From Clostridiales bacterium (GTDB lineage: Bacteria; Bacillota; Clostridia; SK-Y3): 36,979 nt of DNA. How positions within the stretch are numbered: position 1 is the first letter of the stretch; every line of letters begins with the position of its first letter. A program made the translations under genes and the position numbers. The stretch spans positions 1-36,979 of the forward strand of contig JASGMB010000005.1 in the NCBI GenBank assembly GCA_030156665.1, read 5' to 3'. Below the pieces are notes generated by a model, which saw nothing but the letters and a program-made list of their open reading frames with translations, was not told the DNA's origin and did not search any database. Positions 8,572-17,685 of this stretch are shown in pieces.

Positions 8572-9663
8572 TTATCCCGATGTCTGTAATTCAGAATAGT
8601 CATCTGATAAAGAACGATAAATTTTTAATATTTCGGCTTGGGACTGTAAAAAGGCATCAACAACATCCGGATCAAAACTCTTTCCTTTTTCTTTTATAAT
8701 AATCTCTAAAGATTTCTCAACTGTCATTGCGCTTTTATAAGGCCTCTTTGATGTTAAGGCATCAAACACATCGGCTACTGCAACAATTCTTGCAGATAGT
8801 GGAATTTGCTCCATCTTTAGTCCATACGGGTATCCTTTCCCATTATATTTTTCATGATGGAACAAAGTAATTTCTATTCCAATTGTAAAAAAATTTTTAT
8901 CTTTATTTTTTAGCACTTCCTGAGTTTTTTCCAAGACCTTTGCGCCAATCAATGTATGTGTTTTCATAACTTTAAACTCGTCAGGAGATAATTTGCCGGG
9001 CTTTAGCAAAATACTGTCTTTAATCCCCACTTTTCCAATATCATGCAGTGGGCTAAAATTATATATGTCTCTTATGTATTTTTCAGTGATAATATCGGAA
9101 TATTGCGGATAATTCGCCAATTGTCTGGCAATCGCTACAGAATAATTTCTCATTCGCTCTATATGTCTACCCGTATCGTTATCTCTTGACTCAGCTAGTT
9201 TGGCAAAGCCCGTTATAGCAGCTAATATCAGATCACCTACTAGTATACTTTTTTCGAAACTAATTGATATATGACTTGCAATATGATTTAAAAAAACAAT
9301 ATGTGAATCATTATAGGTATTTTTATGAATACTTGAAAAAAAGAGAACACCTATGCACTTATCATTTACTTTTAACGGCAAGGTCAAACTGGACTGTATA
9401 CCTTCTTTGACAATTAAATGGGTAGACTCGGAATGTGGATGTCGTGCTTTATATTTTTTTAAATCGTTTATAATTCTTGGCTGTCCTGATTCTATTACTT
9501 GTTTCAAACTGGTTTTTGCTAAAGGAAGTGAGTATCCATTTCTTAAATGGATCTTTACATTATCACTGCGGGCAATTTCAGCTCTGATAATTTCCTCTTG
9601 ATCATCTATTACTGCCATTCCAATACGATTATAGGGTATAAACTGTTTAAAAGTATTAAACAC
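8572..9663 (-). CDS. GAF + HD-GYP output part of a split signalling protein
   Basis: A GAF-like sensor region (about residues 5-135) is joined to an HD-GYP domain (about 145-350), the family that hydrolyses cyclic di-GMP. The metal and signature residues are present: HDIGK, the second-metal HHE, and GKGYPYGL. The first codon of this open stretch is a GTG with no ribosome site. In-frame codons continue upstream to about 9740 (TYDLIEKVNSGESF) and join smoothly to the HAMP domain encoded at 9699-10070 if one A is added to the A4 run (T4 on the plus strand) at 9733-9736. The intact product would be about 499 residues. The piece is therefore probably the 3' part of a frameshifted gene, or the break is a sequencing error. 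It ends at the 26-bp hairpin. Confidence 0.85.
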   Translation of the reverse strand: MFNTFKQFIPYNRIGMAVIDDQEEIIRAEIARSDNVKIHLRNGYSLPLAKTSLKQVIESGQPRIINDLKKYKARHPHSESTHLIVKEGIQSSLTLPLKVNDKCIGVLFFSSIHKNTYNDSHIVFLNHIASHISISFEKSILVGDLILAAITGFAKLAESRDNDTGRHIERMRNYSVAIARQLANYPQYSDIITEKYIRDIYNFSPLHDIGKVGIKDSILLKPGKLSPDEFKVMKTHTLIGAKVLEKTQEVLKNKDKNFFTIGIEITLFHHEKYNGKGYPYGLKMEQIPLSARIVAVADVFDALTSKRPYKSAMTVEKSLEIIIKEKGKSFDPDVVDAFLQSQAEILKIYRSLSDDYSELQTSG

Positions 9664-9698
9664 ATATTCAAAAGTATGCTCAAAACTTTCTCCACTAT

Positions 9699-10070
9699 TT
9701 ACCTTTTCAATAAGGTCGTAGGTAGATAATAATTTTGAGAAAGTAAGTTAAAACTTCTTTCCATCGCACCTATTTCATTATCACCAGAAATTGAAAGCTG
9801 CTGCTTGAAATCGCCTTCTGCCATTTTTTCCATCGCTTTTGATACTCTATCGATCGGTATGAGAATGCTCTTGATAAGGAAATGAAACAACAAAGAAATA
9901 ATGGTAACACATATGAGCGAAACACCGAATAGTATAAACTTTAACATGTTTATATGACTTTCAATGCTCATCATAAATGCACCTAAGATAATGATTAAAA
10001 GTATAGAAATAAATGCCAACAGCATAAGTAAGATTGCTTTAAATTTTAATGATTTAAATGAAAAGTTCAT
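9699..10070 (-). CDS. Membrane + HAMP input part of the split HD-GYP protein
   Basis: A 123-residue reading frame with two hydrophobic helices (about 10-35 and 42-67) and a HAMP domain (about 68-118, with IPIDRVSKAMEKMAEGDF and DNEIGAMERSFNLLSQ). After LSQ it reads NYYLPTTLLKR and stops. Shifting by one base at the A4 run gives KLLSTYDLIEKV, the expected HAMP exit helix leading into the downstream GAF domain. The two helices are close together, so the extracytoplasmic loop is very short and sensing is likely in the membrane or through the GAF domain. Transcribed divergently from the exporter gene at 10229. Confidence 0.8.
   Translation of the reverse strand: MNFSFKSLKFKAILLMLLAFISILLIIILGAFMMSIESHINMLKFILFGVSLICVTIISLLFHFLIKSILIPIDRVSKAMEKMAEGDFKQQLSISGDNEIGAMERSFNLLSQNYYLPTTLLKR
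9733..9736 (-). other. Probable one-base deletion in a short A-run (frameshift site)
   Basis: On the minus strand the sequence reads TCTCAAAATTATTATC. With five As rather than four, the HAMP frame runs straight into the GAF-HD-GYP frame with natural residues. The possible window for the shift is bounded by a stop in the downstream frame just before it and the TAA of the upstream frame near 9699. Confidence 0.7.
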
Positions 10071-10140
10071 AACGTAATCGCATCCTGTTCTGTCATGATC
10101 AATAGCATATTTATCAGCAGCAAAATTATAATAGAATCAT

Positions 10141-10169
10141 TTACATTTATTCTTATATTATATTATAAT
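10141..10169 (+). promoter_or_regulatory. Candidate promoter for the EamA exporter
   Basis: TTACAT (10141-10146) and TATAAT (10164-10169) have an ideal 17-base spacing, about 60 bases before the start codon, in the gap between divergent genes. Confidence 0.55.
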
Positions 10170-10228
10170 AACATAGTATATGCATAGTTGTCTACTTGTA
10201 AAATGATAAACAGATGAGGTGTAGATAT

Positions 10229-11137
10229 ATGATAAGCAAACAAATCAAAGCAGATTTAACGTTGCTACTTATTACAGTTGTTTGGGGGTCTACTTTTGTA
10301 CTAATGAAAAACGCTTTGGACGATATTCCAACACTGAAGTTTCTAAGTATACGTTTTTCAGTAGCTTTTATTGCTCTTATATTAATTTTTAATCGTAAAC
10401 TTTTAAAAGTAAATAGGCGTTCTTTATTTTACAGCTGTATTCTCGGTACGCTCCTATATGGGGGTCTTGGGTTCCAGGTAGCGGGATTGAATTATACAGC
10501 TGCTTCTAAATCAGCATTTATTACAGGTCTGTCTGTTGTTTTAGTGCCTATTTTTTCCGCATTTATCCTAAAAAAAATGCCCAAGCTGCCTGCTGTAATT
10601 GGTGTAGGCCTAGCGTTTATCGGTATGGTCTTACTGACTTCAGGTATATCTCTATCGTTCAATTTTGGTGATTTTTTAACTTTACTGGCTGCCGTTTGTC
10701 TGGCTTTTCACATTATTTTTATTGATAAATTTACAAACTCAGAAGATTCAATTATACTAGGCGTATTTCAAATTGGATTTGCTGCTGCTATAAGTATAAT
10801 TGTTGCATTTATATTTGAAGTGCGTCCTGTAATTTATTCTGGAGATGTAATTGTAGCAATATTAGTTACTGCTATTCCTGCAACAGCACTAGCTCTGGTT
10901 GTACAAACAGTTGTTCAAAAATTTACGTCTCCTACTCACACCGCATTAATTTTTATTGCAGAACCCGTTTTTGGTGCAATATTTGCTTTTCTTATTCCAA
11001 ATGAGTTAGGATTAAGAGAAACACTTTCCATACAAGGTATAATAGGATGCGGATTAATTCTCTTAGGAATGCTCATTTCAGAAATTGATTTGAACTCATT
11101 CCTGCTTAAATCCATTCTTGCGTTAAAAAAGGAATAG
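10229..11137 (+). CDS. DMT-superfamily transporter (EamA family)
   Basis: A ten-helix membrane exporter of the drug/metabolite transporter superfamily made of two EamA halves (about residues 8-138 and 150-288). Visible signatures are WGSTFVLMKNAL in helix 1, the TAASKSAFITGLSVVLVPIF segment that ends the first half, and SPTHTALIFIAEPVFGAIFAF in the second. The substrate is unknown; family members export amino acids, nucleosides or other small metabolites. The ATG at 10229 (MISKQIK) is preferred, with GAGGTG about 8 bases upstream; the ATG at 10214 overlaps that site. The product is 302 residues, normal length. It is single-gene, and its stop codon lies inside the terminator hairpin. Confidence 0.93.
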   Translation: MISKQIKADLTLLLITVVWGSTFVLMKNALDDIPTLKFLSIRFSVAFIALILIFNRKLLKVNRRSLFYSCILGTLLYGGLGFQVAGLNYTAASKSAFITGLSVVLVPIFSAFILKKMPKLPAVIGVGLAFIGMVLLTSGISLSFNFGDFLTLLAAVCLAFHIIFIDKFTNSEDSIILGVFQIGFAAAISIIVAFIFEVRPVIYSGDVIVAILVTAIPATALALVVQTVVQKFTSPTHTALIFIAEPVFGAIFAFLIPNELGLRETLSIQGIIGCGLILLGMLISEIDLNSFLLKSILALKKE

Positions 11138-11166
11138 AAAAAACAAGTTTCTATTCCTTTTTTAAC
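11122..11166. terminator. Terminator overlapping the exporter stop codon
   Basis: A 19-bp perfect stem (11122-11140 with 11148-11166) with a 7-base loop. The six-A and six-T outer runs provide T runs in both directions. The TAG stop of the exporter (11135-11137) is inside the left arm, and the stem also sits 19 bp beyond the convergent DUF1294 gene, so it probably serves both. Confidence 0.85.
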
Positions 11167-11184
11167 GACTGTAGCACTCTTCAC

Positions 11185-11460
11185 TTAAACAAAAGTCTGA
11201 GTCAACCAATATGCTATGATAATATTTATAATGAATATGGCGGGAATGCCGATAATAAATTTTAACTTTTTTGTTTTATGCCGAAAAAGATTCATGGCTA
11301 TGTATATTCCCAATGCGCCACCGGCAAATGCCAATATAAATAAATTTTTCTCTGCAATCCTCCACTTATTGTGTCTTGCTTTTCGTTTATCCATCCACAT
11401 TAGTATTATAGAAAAAAGATTAATTAAAATCAGGTAGGTACTAAATATTTTATTCAACAT
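11185..11460 (-). CDS. DUF1294 family small membrane protein
   Basis: A 91-residue protein with three hydrophobic segments (about 5-22, 41-58 and 68-86). The family signature is clear: MDKRKARHNKWRIAEKNLF between helices 1 and 2, then GGALGIYIAMNLFRHKTKK before the last helix. DUF1294 has no known function that I can state. The start overlaps the 3' end of the upstream FAH-family gene by 11 bases, so the two are translationally linked. Downstream lies the shared terminator at 11122. Confidence 0.88.
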   Translation of the reverse strand: MLNKIFSTYLILINLFSIILMWMDKRKARHNKWRIAEKNLFILAFAGGALGIYIAMNLFRHKTKKLKFIIGIPAIFIINIIIAYWLTQTFV

Positions 11461-12202
11461 AATTTCTTAAAGTACCTATACCTTCGATTGTAACTTCTAC
11501 ACAATCTCCCGATTTCATAGGACCTATACCTGATGGCGTACCAGTGGTGATAACGTCTCCCGGGAGTAAAGTCATAACCTGTGATATAAAACTAACGAGT
11601 TCTTCAGCTTTCCAAATAAAATTAGACGTATTAGAGTGCTGTTTTAATTCTCCATTTAATAAAAGTTTTATGTCAACATTATTAGGATCGATCTCATCGG
11701 TAATCCAAGGACCTAAAGGTGCAAAAGTGTCAAATCCTTTTGCTCTAGTCCACTGTGCGTCAAGCTTTTGTAAATCCCTTGCAGTGACATCATTTAAGCA
11801 TGTGTAGCCCAATATGTATTGTTTTGCATTTTCAACAGCAATATTTTTTGCTGTTTTCTTAATAACGATCGCAATTTCAGCTTCATAGTCAACTCGCTGT
11901 GACATAGAAGGTAATACAATCTTCTGTTCAGGACCTATCACTGATGTTGACGGCTTTATAAATAATTTAGGAGTGTCAGGGATAGATTCTTTCATCTCCT
12001 GTGCATGGTCTTTATAATTTAATCCAACTGCCACTATTTTTGAAGGTTTACAAGGTGCTAATAATGTTACTTCATTAAAATCATAGGAAGTATCAGTTAT
12101 ATCATACTCTCCAAATAAATCGCCTTGTATTTGCCTAATCCTTTCTTTTTCTACTACTCCGTAAAAAATTTTGTTACCTTTACTCACTTTCACATATCGC
12201 AT
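11450..12202 (-). CDS. Fumarylacetoacetate hydrolase (FAH) family protein
   Basis: A 250-residue metal-dependent enzyme of the FAH superfamily, whose members cleave or decarboxylate beta-diketo acids or act on oxaloacetate. The N-terminal small domain (about 1-55) is followed by the catalytic core starting at VAVGLNYKDHAQEM. Metal ligands are visible as the E-x-E pair in VDYEAEIAIV and the later Asp in LGYTCLNDVTARDLQ; GDVITTGTPSGIGPMKSGD and VEVTIEGIGTL complete the fold. The start at MRYVKVSK fits a GGAGGAGG site 8 bases away; the upstream GTG is part of that site. The true substrate is unknown, and annotation as 2-hydroxyhepta-2,4-diene-1,7-dioate isomerase would be over-precise. Operon with the DUF1294 gene. 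Confidence 0.92.
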   Translation of the reverse strand: MRYVKVSKGNKIFYGVVEKERIRQIQGDLFGEYDITDTSYDFNEVTLLAPCKPSKIVAVGLNYKDHAQEMKESIPDTPKLFIKPSTSVIGPEQKIVLPSMSQRVDYEAEIAIVIKKTAKNIAVENAKQYILGYTCLNDVTARDLQKLDAQWTRAKGFDTFAPLGPWITDEIDPNNVDIKLLLNGELKQHSNTSNFIWKAEELVSFISQVMTLLPGDVITTGTPSGIGPMKSGDCVEVTIEGIGTLRNYVE

Positions 12203-12343
12203 ATACATTTCCTCCTCCACTTTACATTTTTAAAAATGATGCTTTATAAATAAAATTCTTAGTAGATATTTAGATTGTGGTATCATTTTTCTAGTCTATG
12301 GGCTAGTGTTTTTTTAATACAATGGTTGGTGTTATGTATTTAC

Positions 12344-12946
12344 TTAATTTGATGCATATGCGCGTTGTACAATCGCATCAATAATATCCCATATCTCCTC
12401 TTTTCCTTCCCCGGTTTGTGCAGAAAATGGAATAATTGTACCTTGTTCGGTGAGCTGCAAAGTGTCTGCAATCATTTGTATATTTTCTTGTTTTTGTTTA
12501 CTGGAAAGCTTATCCCATTTTGTAGCTACAATTAGAACATTAGGACTAAATTCTTTAATCCAATTTAACATTAACATATCATCCTCCGTGGGCTTATGGC
12601 GGCTATCTACTAATAATATTACTTGAACCAGTTGTTCCCGGGAATTAAGGTAATCTTCAATCATTTTACCCCATTTTTGCTTTTCAGTTTTAGAGACCTT
12701 TGCATAACCATATCCGGGTAAATCCACAAAATATAGTTTATTCTCGACATCATAAAAATTGATGGTGCTTGTCTTCCCAGGTTTCGAGCTAATACGTGCC
12801 AAACTTTTCCTGTTGACTAATTTATTTAGAAGAGAAGATTTGCCTACATTTGACCTTCCCACAAAAGCTATTTCCGGTTTGCAATCTTTCGGGTATTGAG
12901 CAGCACTAACAGCAGAGATTGTTAAACTTACATGATTTACATTCAT
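12344..12946 (-). CDS. engB: Ribosome biogenesis GTP-binding protein EngB/YsxC
   Basis: A TrmE-Era-EngA-type GTPase needed for late assembly of the 50S ribosomal subunit. G1 GRSNVGKSSL (about residue 30), G2 region GKTSTINFY, G3 DLPGYGYAKV, G4 ATKWDKLS and G5 PFSAQTGEG are all present. The ATG at MNVNHVSL, with AAGGAG 9 bases upstream, gives 200 residues, which is standard; the longer in-frame start is not needed. It follows lon, as in Bacillus (lonA-ysxC), but a terminator sits between, so it may have its own promoter. Confidence 0.96.
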   Translation of the reverse strand: MNVNHVSLTISAVSAAQYPKDCKPEIAFVGRSNVGKSSLLNKLVNRKSLARISSKPGKTSTINFYDVENKLYFVDLPGYGYAKVSKTEKQKWGKMIEDYLNSREQLVQVILLVDSRHKPTEDDMLMLNWIKEFSPNVLIVATKWDKLSSKQKQENIQMIADTLQLTEQGTIIPFSAQTGEGKEEIWDIIDAIVQRAYASN

Positions 12947-13068
12947 ACATATGCTCTCCTTTTTAGGTTTACAGTTCACAAATGATAAAATCCATTTTGA
13001 AATCTTTTAAAATAAAAATGTCCTTGTTTATTATATAATATGTATTATATAGATTCAATAAATACATA

Positions 13069-13097
13069 AAAAGCTATAGTTTTTAACTATAGCTTTT
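13069..13097 (-). terminator. Terminator after lon
   Basis: A 13-bp stem (13069-13081 with 13085-13097) with a TTT loop, followed on the minus strand by TTTTTATGTATTTATT. It lies 10 bp past the lon stop codon. Confidence 0.85.
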
Positions 13098-13107
13098 ATA
13101 TATTACT

Positions 13108-15525
13108 TTATTGTTTTATTGCTGGTAAGTTGGTATCTACTTCTGTAGGAACCTGTTCTAAAGAAGATTTTTTAATTTCGTCGGTTTTATTGACCCTGTA
13201 TAGATGCTTTTTCTTATAATTTAATGCAGTCTTAAGCACAACATCCATATGATCAGCAAGTACAAACTTAATTTTTTTCTTAACATTTTCAGGAATCTCA
13301 TCAAGGTCCTTTTTATTATCAATCGGCACAATAATTGTATAGATACCAGCTCTATAAGCTGCTAGCGCTTTTTCTTTTAATCCTCCTATCGGTAGTACCC
13401 GGCCTCTTAGTGTAATCTCCCCTGTCATAGCAACATCTCTTCTTACAGGAATACCGGATAACGCAGAAACCAGGGCAGTACACATTGTTATACCTGCCGA
13501 TGGTCCATCTTTAGGAGTAGCACCTTCCGGAACATGAATATGAATATCCTGCTTTTTATGAAAATCTTTGTCAACGTCTAACTCCTCTGCTCGTGAACGA
13601 ATATAACTTATAGCAGCCCGTGCTGACTCTTTCATTATATCACCAAGCTGTCCGGTAAGTTCAATACTTCCTTTGCCATCCATAACATTCACTTCTATGG
13701 ATAAAGTGTCTCCTCCCACTGGCGTCCAAGCTAATCCTGTTGCAATTCCAACTTCATCCTTTCCATTTGCCTTATCATATCTAAATTTCTTAGTACCTAG
13801 ATATTTCTCAAGATTTTTGCTATTGATACTTACCGATTGCTGATTATTCATAACAAGTATTCTTGCAGCTTTTCTGCAAACATTAGCAATTTCTCTTTCT
13901 AAATTTCTAACACCAGCTTCTCTAGTATAATAATTGATAATATCTCGAATTACTTTTTGATCTATTCTTAAATTTTGCTTTTTAAGACCATGCTGCTCTA
14001 TTTGCTTAGGTAATAAATATCTTGTTGCAATATTGACCTTTTCTTCTTCAGTATACCCTGAAATACGAATTACTTCCATTCTATCCAATAATGGTCTCGG
14101 AATAGTATCTAAATTATTTGCAGTTGTCAAAAATAGAATTTGTGATAAATCAAAAGGTACTTCTAAATAATGGTCTCTAAAAGCATAATTTTGTTCCGCA
14201 TCTAATACTTCTAACATCGCTGCAGTAGGGTCTCCTCTAAAATCACTGCTCATCTTATCTATTTCATCTAGAAGTACTAGGGCATTCTTAGATCCCGCTT
14301 GTTTTAATGCATTGATGATTCTTCCTGGCATAGAGCCGACATAAGTTCTTCTGTGCCCTCTTATTTCCGCTTCGTCTCTAACGCCACCTAAAGACATTCT
14401 CACATATTTTCTATTAAGTGCTTTAGCTATGGATTTTGCAATAGATGTTTTACCTACTCCCGGAGGGCCAACCAAACACAAAATAGGACCTTTAATATTT
14501 TTAGCAAGTTGTCTGATTGCAAGATATTCAAGTATTCTCTCTTTCACCTTTTCCAATCCATAGTGGTCTGCATTTAATATCGCTTCCGCTTCTTTTAAAT
14601 CAAATCTTTCTTCTGTAGTTTCGTTCCAAGGAAGATCAAGAATCCAATCCAGATAATTCCGTACTACCGAACCTTCCGCAGAACCTAGCGGCATTTTCAG
14701 CAGCCTGTCCACTTCTTTTAAAGCTTTTTTCTCAACTTCTTCCGGCAATTTAGCTTCGGCTATCTTTTCTTTATATTCATTTACTTCACCAGTAATGCCA
14801 TCTTTATCCCCTAATTCATTTTGAATCGCCTTTAATTGTTCTCTTAAATAATATTCCCGCTGATTTTTGTCTATTTGTTTTTTTACTCTAGCACTAATGT
14901 TTTTCTCAATTTCTAAAATTTCAATCTCTTTACTTAATATAACAAGCAGTTGTTCTAAACGCGCCTTTGGATCAAATTGATTAAGGATTTCCTGCTTGCT
15001 TTCCTGCTTTAGCATGATATTTGCTGCAATTACATCGGCTAGCTGTCCCGGGTCTTCGATTGTCATCACAGAAACCATTGTATCTGGAGATACTTTGTTA
15101 CTAAGTTGAACATATTCTTCAAATACAGCATGAACTTTTCTAATAATAGCTTCCATCTCTACTTTATCGTAAACAGGTTCTAAAATCATTCTTTCTACAA
15201 CTTCACTCATAATAAATGGTTCAGTTTGAGTAATTTCTGTAATTTCTGCTCTACTAAGGCCTTCTACCAATACTCTAATAGTATCTCCCGGAAGCTTTAA
15301 TAATTGCTTAACTTTTGAAATAGTTCCTACACGATTGATATCTTCTTCCTGCGGATCATCTGTCTGTGCGTCTTTTTGAGCTACTAAAAAAATCAATTGA
15401 TTGTTAACCATCGCTTCTTCTAATGCTTTAATTGACTTGGTTCTTCCGACATCAAAGTGTAATATCATGTACGGAAATACTGTTAAGCCTCTTAGGGGAA
15501 GTAACGGCAATACCTGCTTCTTCAT
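13108..15525 (-). CDS. lon: ATP-dependent protease Lon (LonA type)
   Basis: A soluble AAA+ serine protease that removes misfolded and regulatory proteins. Order: an N-terminal LON substrate-binding domain (about 5-195), a coiled helical region, the AAA+ module with Walker [10 protein letters not shown] (about 350), Walker [10 protein letters not shown] and sensor residues, then the C-terminal protease with catalytic Ser676 in [10 protein letters not shown] and Lys719 in [14 protein letters not shown]. The start at [13 protein letters not shown] gives 805 residues. A GTG 18 bases upstream is possible, but the GGAAGG site fits the ATG. The tail after about residue 770 is longer and more charged than needed. 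It lies downstream of lonB with a 279-bp gap containing an inverted repeat. Confidence 0.97.
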   Translation of the reverse strand: MKKQVLPLLPLRGLTVFPYMILHFDVGRTKSIKALEEAMVNNQLIFLVAQKDAQTDDPQEEDINRVGTISKVKQLLKLPGDTIRVLVEGLSRAEITEITQTEPFIMSEVVERMILEPVYDKVEMEAIIRKVHAVFEEYVQLSNKVSPDTMVSVMTIEDPGQLADVIAANIMLKQESKQEILNQFDPKARLEQLLVILSKEIEILEIEKNISARVKKQIDKNQREYYLREQLKAIQNELGDKDGITGEVNEYKEKIAEAKLPEEVEKKALKEVDRLLKMPLGSAEGSVVRNYLDWILDLPWNETTEERFDLKEAEAILNADHYGLEKVKERILEYLAIRQLAKNIKGPILCLVGPPGVGKTSIAKSIAKALNRKYVRMSLGGVRDEAEIRGHRRTYVGSMPGRIINALKQAGSKNALVLLDEIDKMSSDFRGDPTAAMLEVLDAEQNYAFRDHYLEVPFDLSQILFLTTANNLDTIPRPLLDRMEVIRISGYTEEEKVNIATRYLLPKQIEQHGLKKQNLRIDQKVIRDIINYYTREAGVRNLEREIANVCRKAARILVMNNQQSVSINSKNLEKYLGTKKFRYDKANGKDEVGIATGLAWTPVGGDTLSIEVNVMDGKGSIELTGQLGDIMKESARAAISYIRSRAEELDVDKDFHKKQDIHIHVPEGATPKDGPSAGITMCTALVSALSGIPVRRDVAMTGEITLRGRVLPIGGLKEKALAAYRAGIYTIIVPIDNKKDLDEIPENVKKKIKFVLADHMDVVLKTALNYKKKHLYRVNKTDEIKKSSLEQVPTEVDTNLPAIKQ

Positions 15526-15721
15526 TATTTTTTTACCTTCCACCTTTTAATCAACTCCTCACCAAACTATCTTTCAAATATAATAAAGTAATCTATTATG
15601 CAAAAACTTCTATTAAATATTTGTTATGCATCTAGTTTTCATTCATTATAACGTTACATATACTTTTTTTCAATATTTATTTATTAGTAAAAAAACATAA
15701 TAATGGGTTAAAGAATAAAAT

Positions 15722-15803
15722 AGTTCACAGTTTACAGTTCTTAGTTCAAAAATAATAACATAAAATAATTTTCCGCGAACTGTGAACCATAAACCGCGAA
15801 CTT
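15722..15803. repeat. Imperfect inverted repeat with GTTCACAG units
   Basis: Two arms of about 26 bases, starting AGTTCACAGTTTACAGTTC (from 15722) and ending with CCGCGAACTGTGAACC followed by CCGCGAACT (to 15803), are imperfect inverted copies; most differences are A/G or C/T changes that keep G-U pairing. The inter-arm stretch is AT-rich and about 27 bases. It sits directly after the lonB stop (15805). It might act as a terminator or be a member of a small dispersed repeat family. Confidence 0.55.
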
Positions 15804-15804
15804 T

Positions 15805-17478
15805 TTAAAGACTTGAAGCAGTTAGTACACCAACAGCCTCTGATTGATTAGGTATCATTATTCCTTCTTCTTTAATATTAAAAACATTTTCTATTACCTG
15901 GTGAACATCTTCAACGGGGATTATTTCAATATCCATTTCATTAAACAATTCTTGCCAATTTTCTTTTGGTATTAATACTTTTTTTACACCTGCCTGTCGT
16001 GCTGCTTCTACTTTTGCTACTACGCCTCCTACAGGCTTCACTTTTCCTTTGATAGATATTTCTCCTGTCATAGCTAGAGTTCCGTCCAGTGGAATATTTT
16101 TCATAGCAGAATATGCTGCTGTCATTATAGCTATACCGGCAGAAGGACCATCTATTGGAATACCACCAGGAAAATTTAAATGTATATTATAATCCGCAGG
16201 ATCTTCTCCAAAAAATTTTTTAATTACCGTAAGCATATTCTGTACCGAAGCTCTAGCAGTACTATTTCTTTTTAATTTTTGTCCCCTTCCATCCATCTCT
16301 TCTTCTTCTATAATACCCGTTACGGTAAGTGTCCCTTTGCCTTTCTCACATGGGGTAGCCGATACTTCAATATCTATTACCATACCTTGGCTTCTCCCTA
16401 ATACCGCTAAACCATTCATACACCCAACTTGCTTACCTACAGCAACTTTCTTTTCAATTCGTGGACTATATTGTCCAAATTCAATAACCCACTCTATATC
16501 TTTTTTTGTAATAGTAGATCTACCTTCTACCAGTGCAACTCCCCCAGCAATTTGAACGATATTAATTGCTTCACGTCCATTTGTTGCGTATTTAGCTACT
16601 AATTGGTCTATATCTTCTTCTATTATAAAATTACCTTTGCTGCAAGCATTTCTTGCTATCTTCGCAATTTCTTCAACAGTCAGAGGTCGGAAGAATATTT
16701 CAACACATCTGGACCTTAGGGCTGGAGGAATATCTTCCGGTGTTCGAGTCGTTGCTCCAACCAACCTAAAATCAGCCGGCAATCCTTTTTGAAATATTTC
16801 ATGTATATGAGAAGGAATATTATGATCTTCTGAGCTATAATAAGCACTTTCTAAGAACACTTTTCTATCTTCAAGTACTTTTAATAATTTATTGAGTTGA
16901 ATAGAATGAAGTTCTCCTATCTCATCAATGAAAAGTATACCCCCATGGGCTTTAGTAACAGCACCCTGTTTCGGTTGCGGTATACCAGCTTGCCCATAAG
17001 CTCCAGCTCCTTGATATATCGGATCATGTACTGACCCTATTAAAGGGTCTGCTATACCTCTCTCATCAAACCTTAATGTGGTAGCATCGATCTCTACAAA
17101 TTTAGACTCTTTATTAAAAGGTGAAATATCCATTTTTTTTGCTTCTTCTAATACTATCCTTGCTGCAGCTGTTTTTCCTACTCCCGGTGGTCCGTATATA
17201 ATTACATGCTGTGGATTTGGCCCACATAAAGCTGCCTTTAACGCTTTTAATCCTTGTTCTTGTCCGACTATCTCTTTAAAAGTAGAAGGTCTGGTTTTCT
17301 CCGACAATGGTTCTGTAAGTTTAATTTCTCTAAGTTTTCTTAGCTTTTCTAACTCTTTTCTTGATTCTTTTTCTACCGCATTTTTATTACCTTGTTGAGA
17401 TTTTAATAAATTAAGAAAGTAGATACCAATTACTACAGAAAAGAAAAATTGTATCAGTAAAATTGTGCTGTTAAACAA
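15805..17478 (-). CDS. lonB: ATP-dependent protease LonB, membrane-anchored
   Basis: An AAA+ protease of the spore-former LonB type. An N-terminal membrane helix (about 5-24) replaces the substrate-binding domain of LonA. A charged linker follows (about 25-50), then the AAA+ module starting RPSTFKEIVGQEQ, with Walker [12 protein letters not shown] and Walker B ILFIDEIGEL. The C-terminal protease has catalytic Ser446 (DGPSAGIAI) and Lys489 (VGGVVAKVEAARQAG). At 557 residues it matches the Bacillus homologue (about 550), which is expressed in the forespore. Its presence is evidence for a spore-forming lineage. It has a good AAGGAGG site close to the ATG. The order clpX-lonB-lon is conserved. 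Confidence 0.95.
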   Translation of the reverse strand: MFNSTILLIQFFFSVVIGIYFLNLLKSQQGNKNAVEKESRKELEKLRKLREIKLTEPLSEKTRPSTFKEIVGQEQGLKALKAALCGPNPQHVIIYGPPGVGKTAAARIVLEEAKKMDISPFNKESKFVEIDATTLRFDERGIADPLIGSVHDPIYQGAGAYGQAGIPQPKQGAVTKAHGGILFIDEIGELHSIQLNKLLKVLEDRKVFLESAYYSSEDHNIPSHIHEIFQKGLPADFRLVGATTRTPEDIPPALRSRCVEIFFRPLTVEEIAKIARNACSKGNFIIEEDIDQLVAKYATNGREAINIVQIAGGVALVEGRSTITKKDIEWVIEFGQYSPRIEKKVAVGKQVGCMNGLAVLGRSQGMVIDIEVSATPCEKGKGTLTVTGIIEEEEMDGRGQKLKRNSTARASVQNMLTVIKKFFGEDPADYNIHLNFPGGIPIDGPSAGIAIMTAAYSAMKNIPLDGTLAMTGEISIKGKVKPVGGVVAKVEAARQAGVKKVLIPKENWQELFNEMDIEIIPVEDVHQVIENVFNIKEEGIMIPNQSEAVGVLTASSL

Positions 17479-17653
17479 AGTAATTCCTCCTTATTTAACT
17501 AGTGCATAAGGTGAAAGTTTTACCTATTTCTTTTATTTATTATTTGTTTTAGCACTATTTTTATCCTGTAAACATAAACCAATTTCAATAAATCATGTAA
17601 TTGGTTCATAGCTAAATTTACAGCATATACGATTAAAATGTAAAGAATAGATA

Positions 17654-17685
17654 GAAAAAAACCAGTGCATTATGCACTGGTTTTT
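17654..17685 (-). terminator. Terminator after clpX
   Basis: A stem of at least 9 bp (ACCAGTGCA with TGCACTGGT, 17661-17681) with a 3-base loop, extended by A and T runs on both sides. On the minus strand it ends in TTTTTTT and starts inside the clpX stop codon. Confidence 0.88.

Noticed and set aside
17540-17640. Inverted AACCAATT / AATTGGTT pair upstream of lonB as an operator
   Set aside because: Only 8 bp with no matching site elsewhere in the window; a chance pair is possible in this composition.
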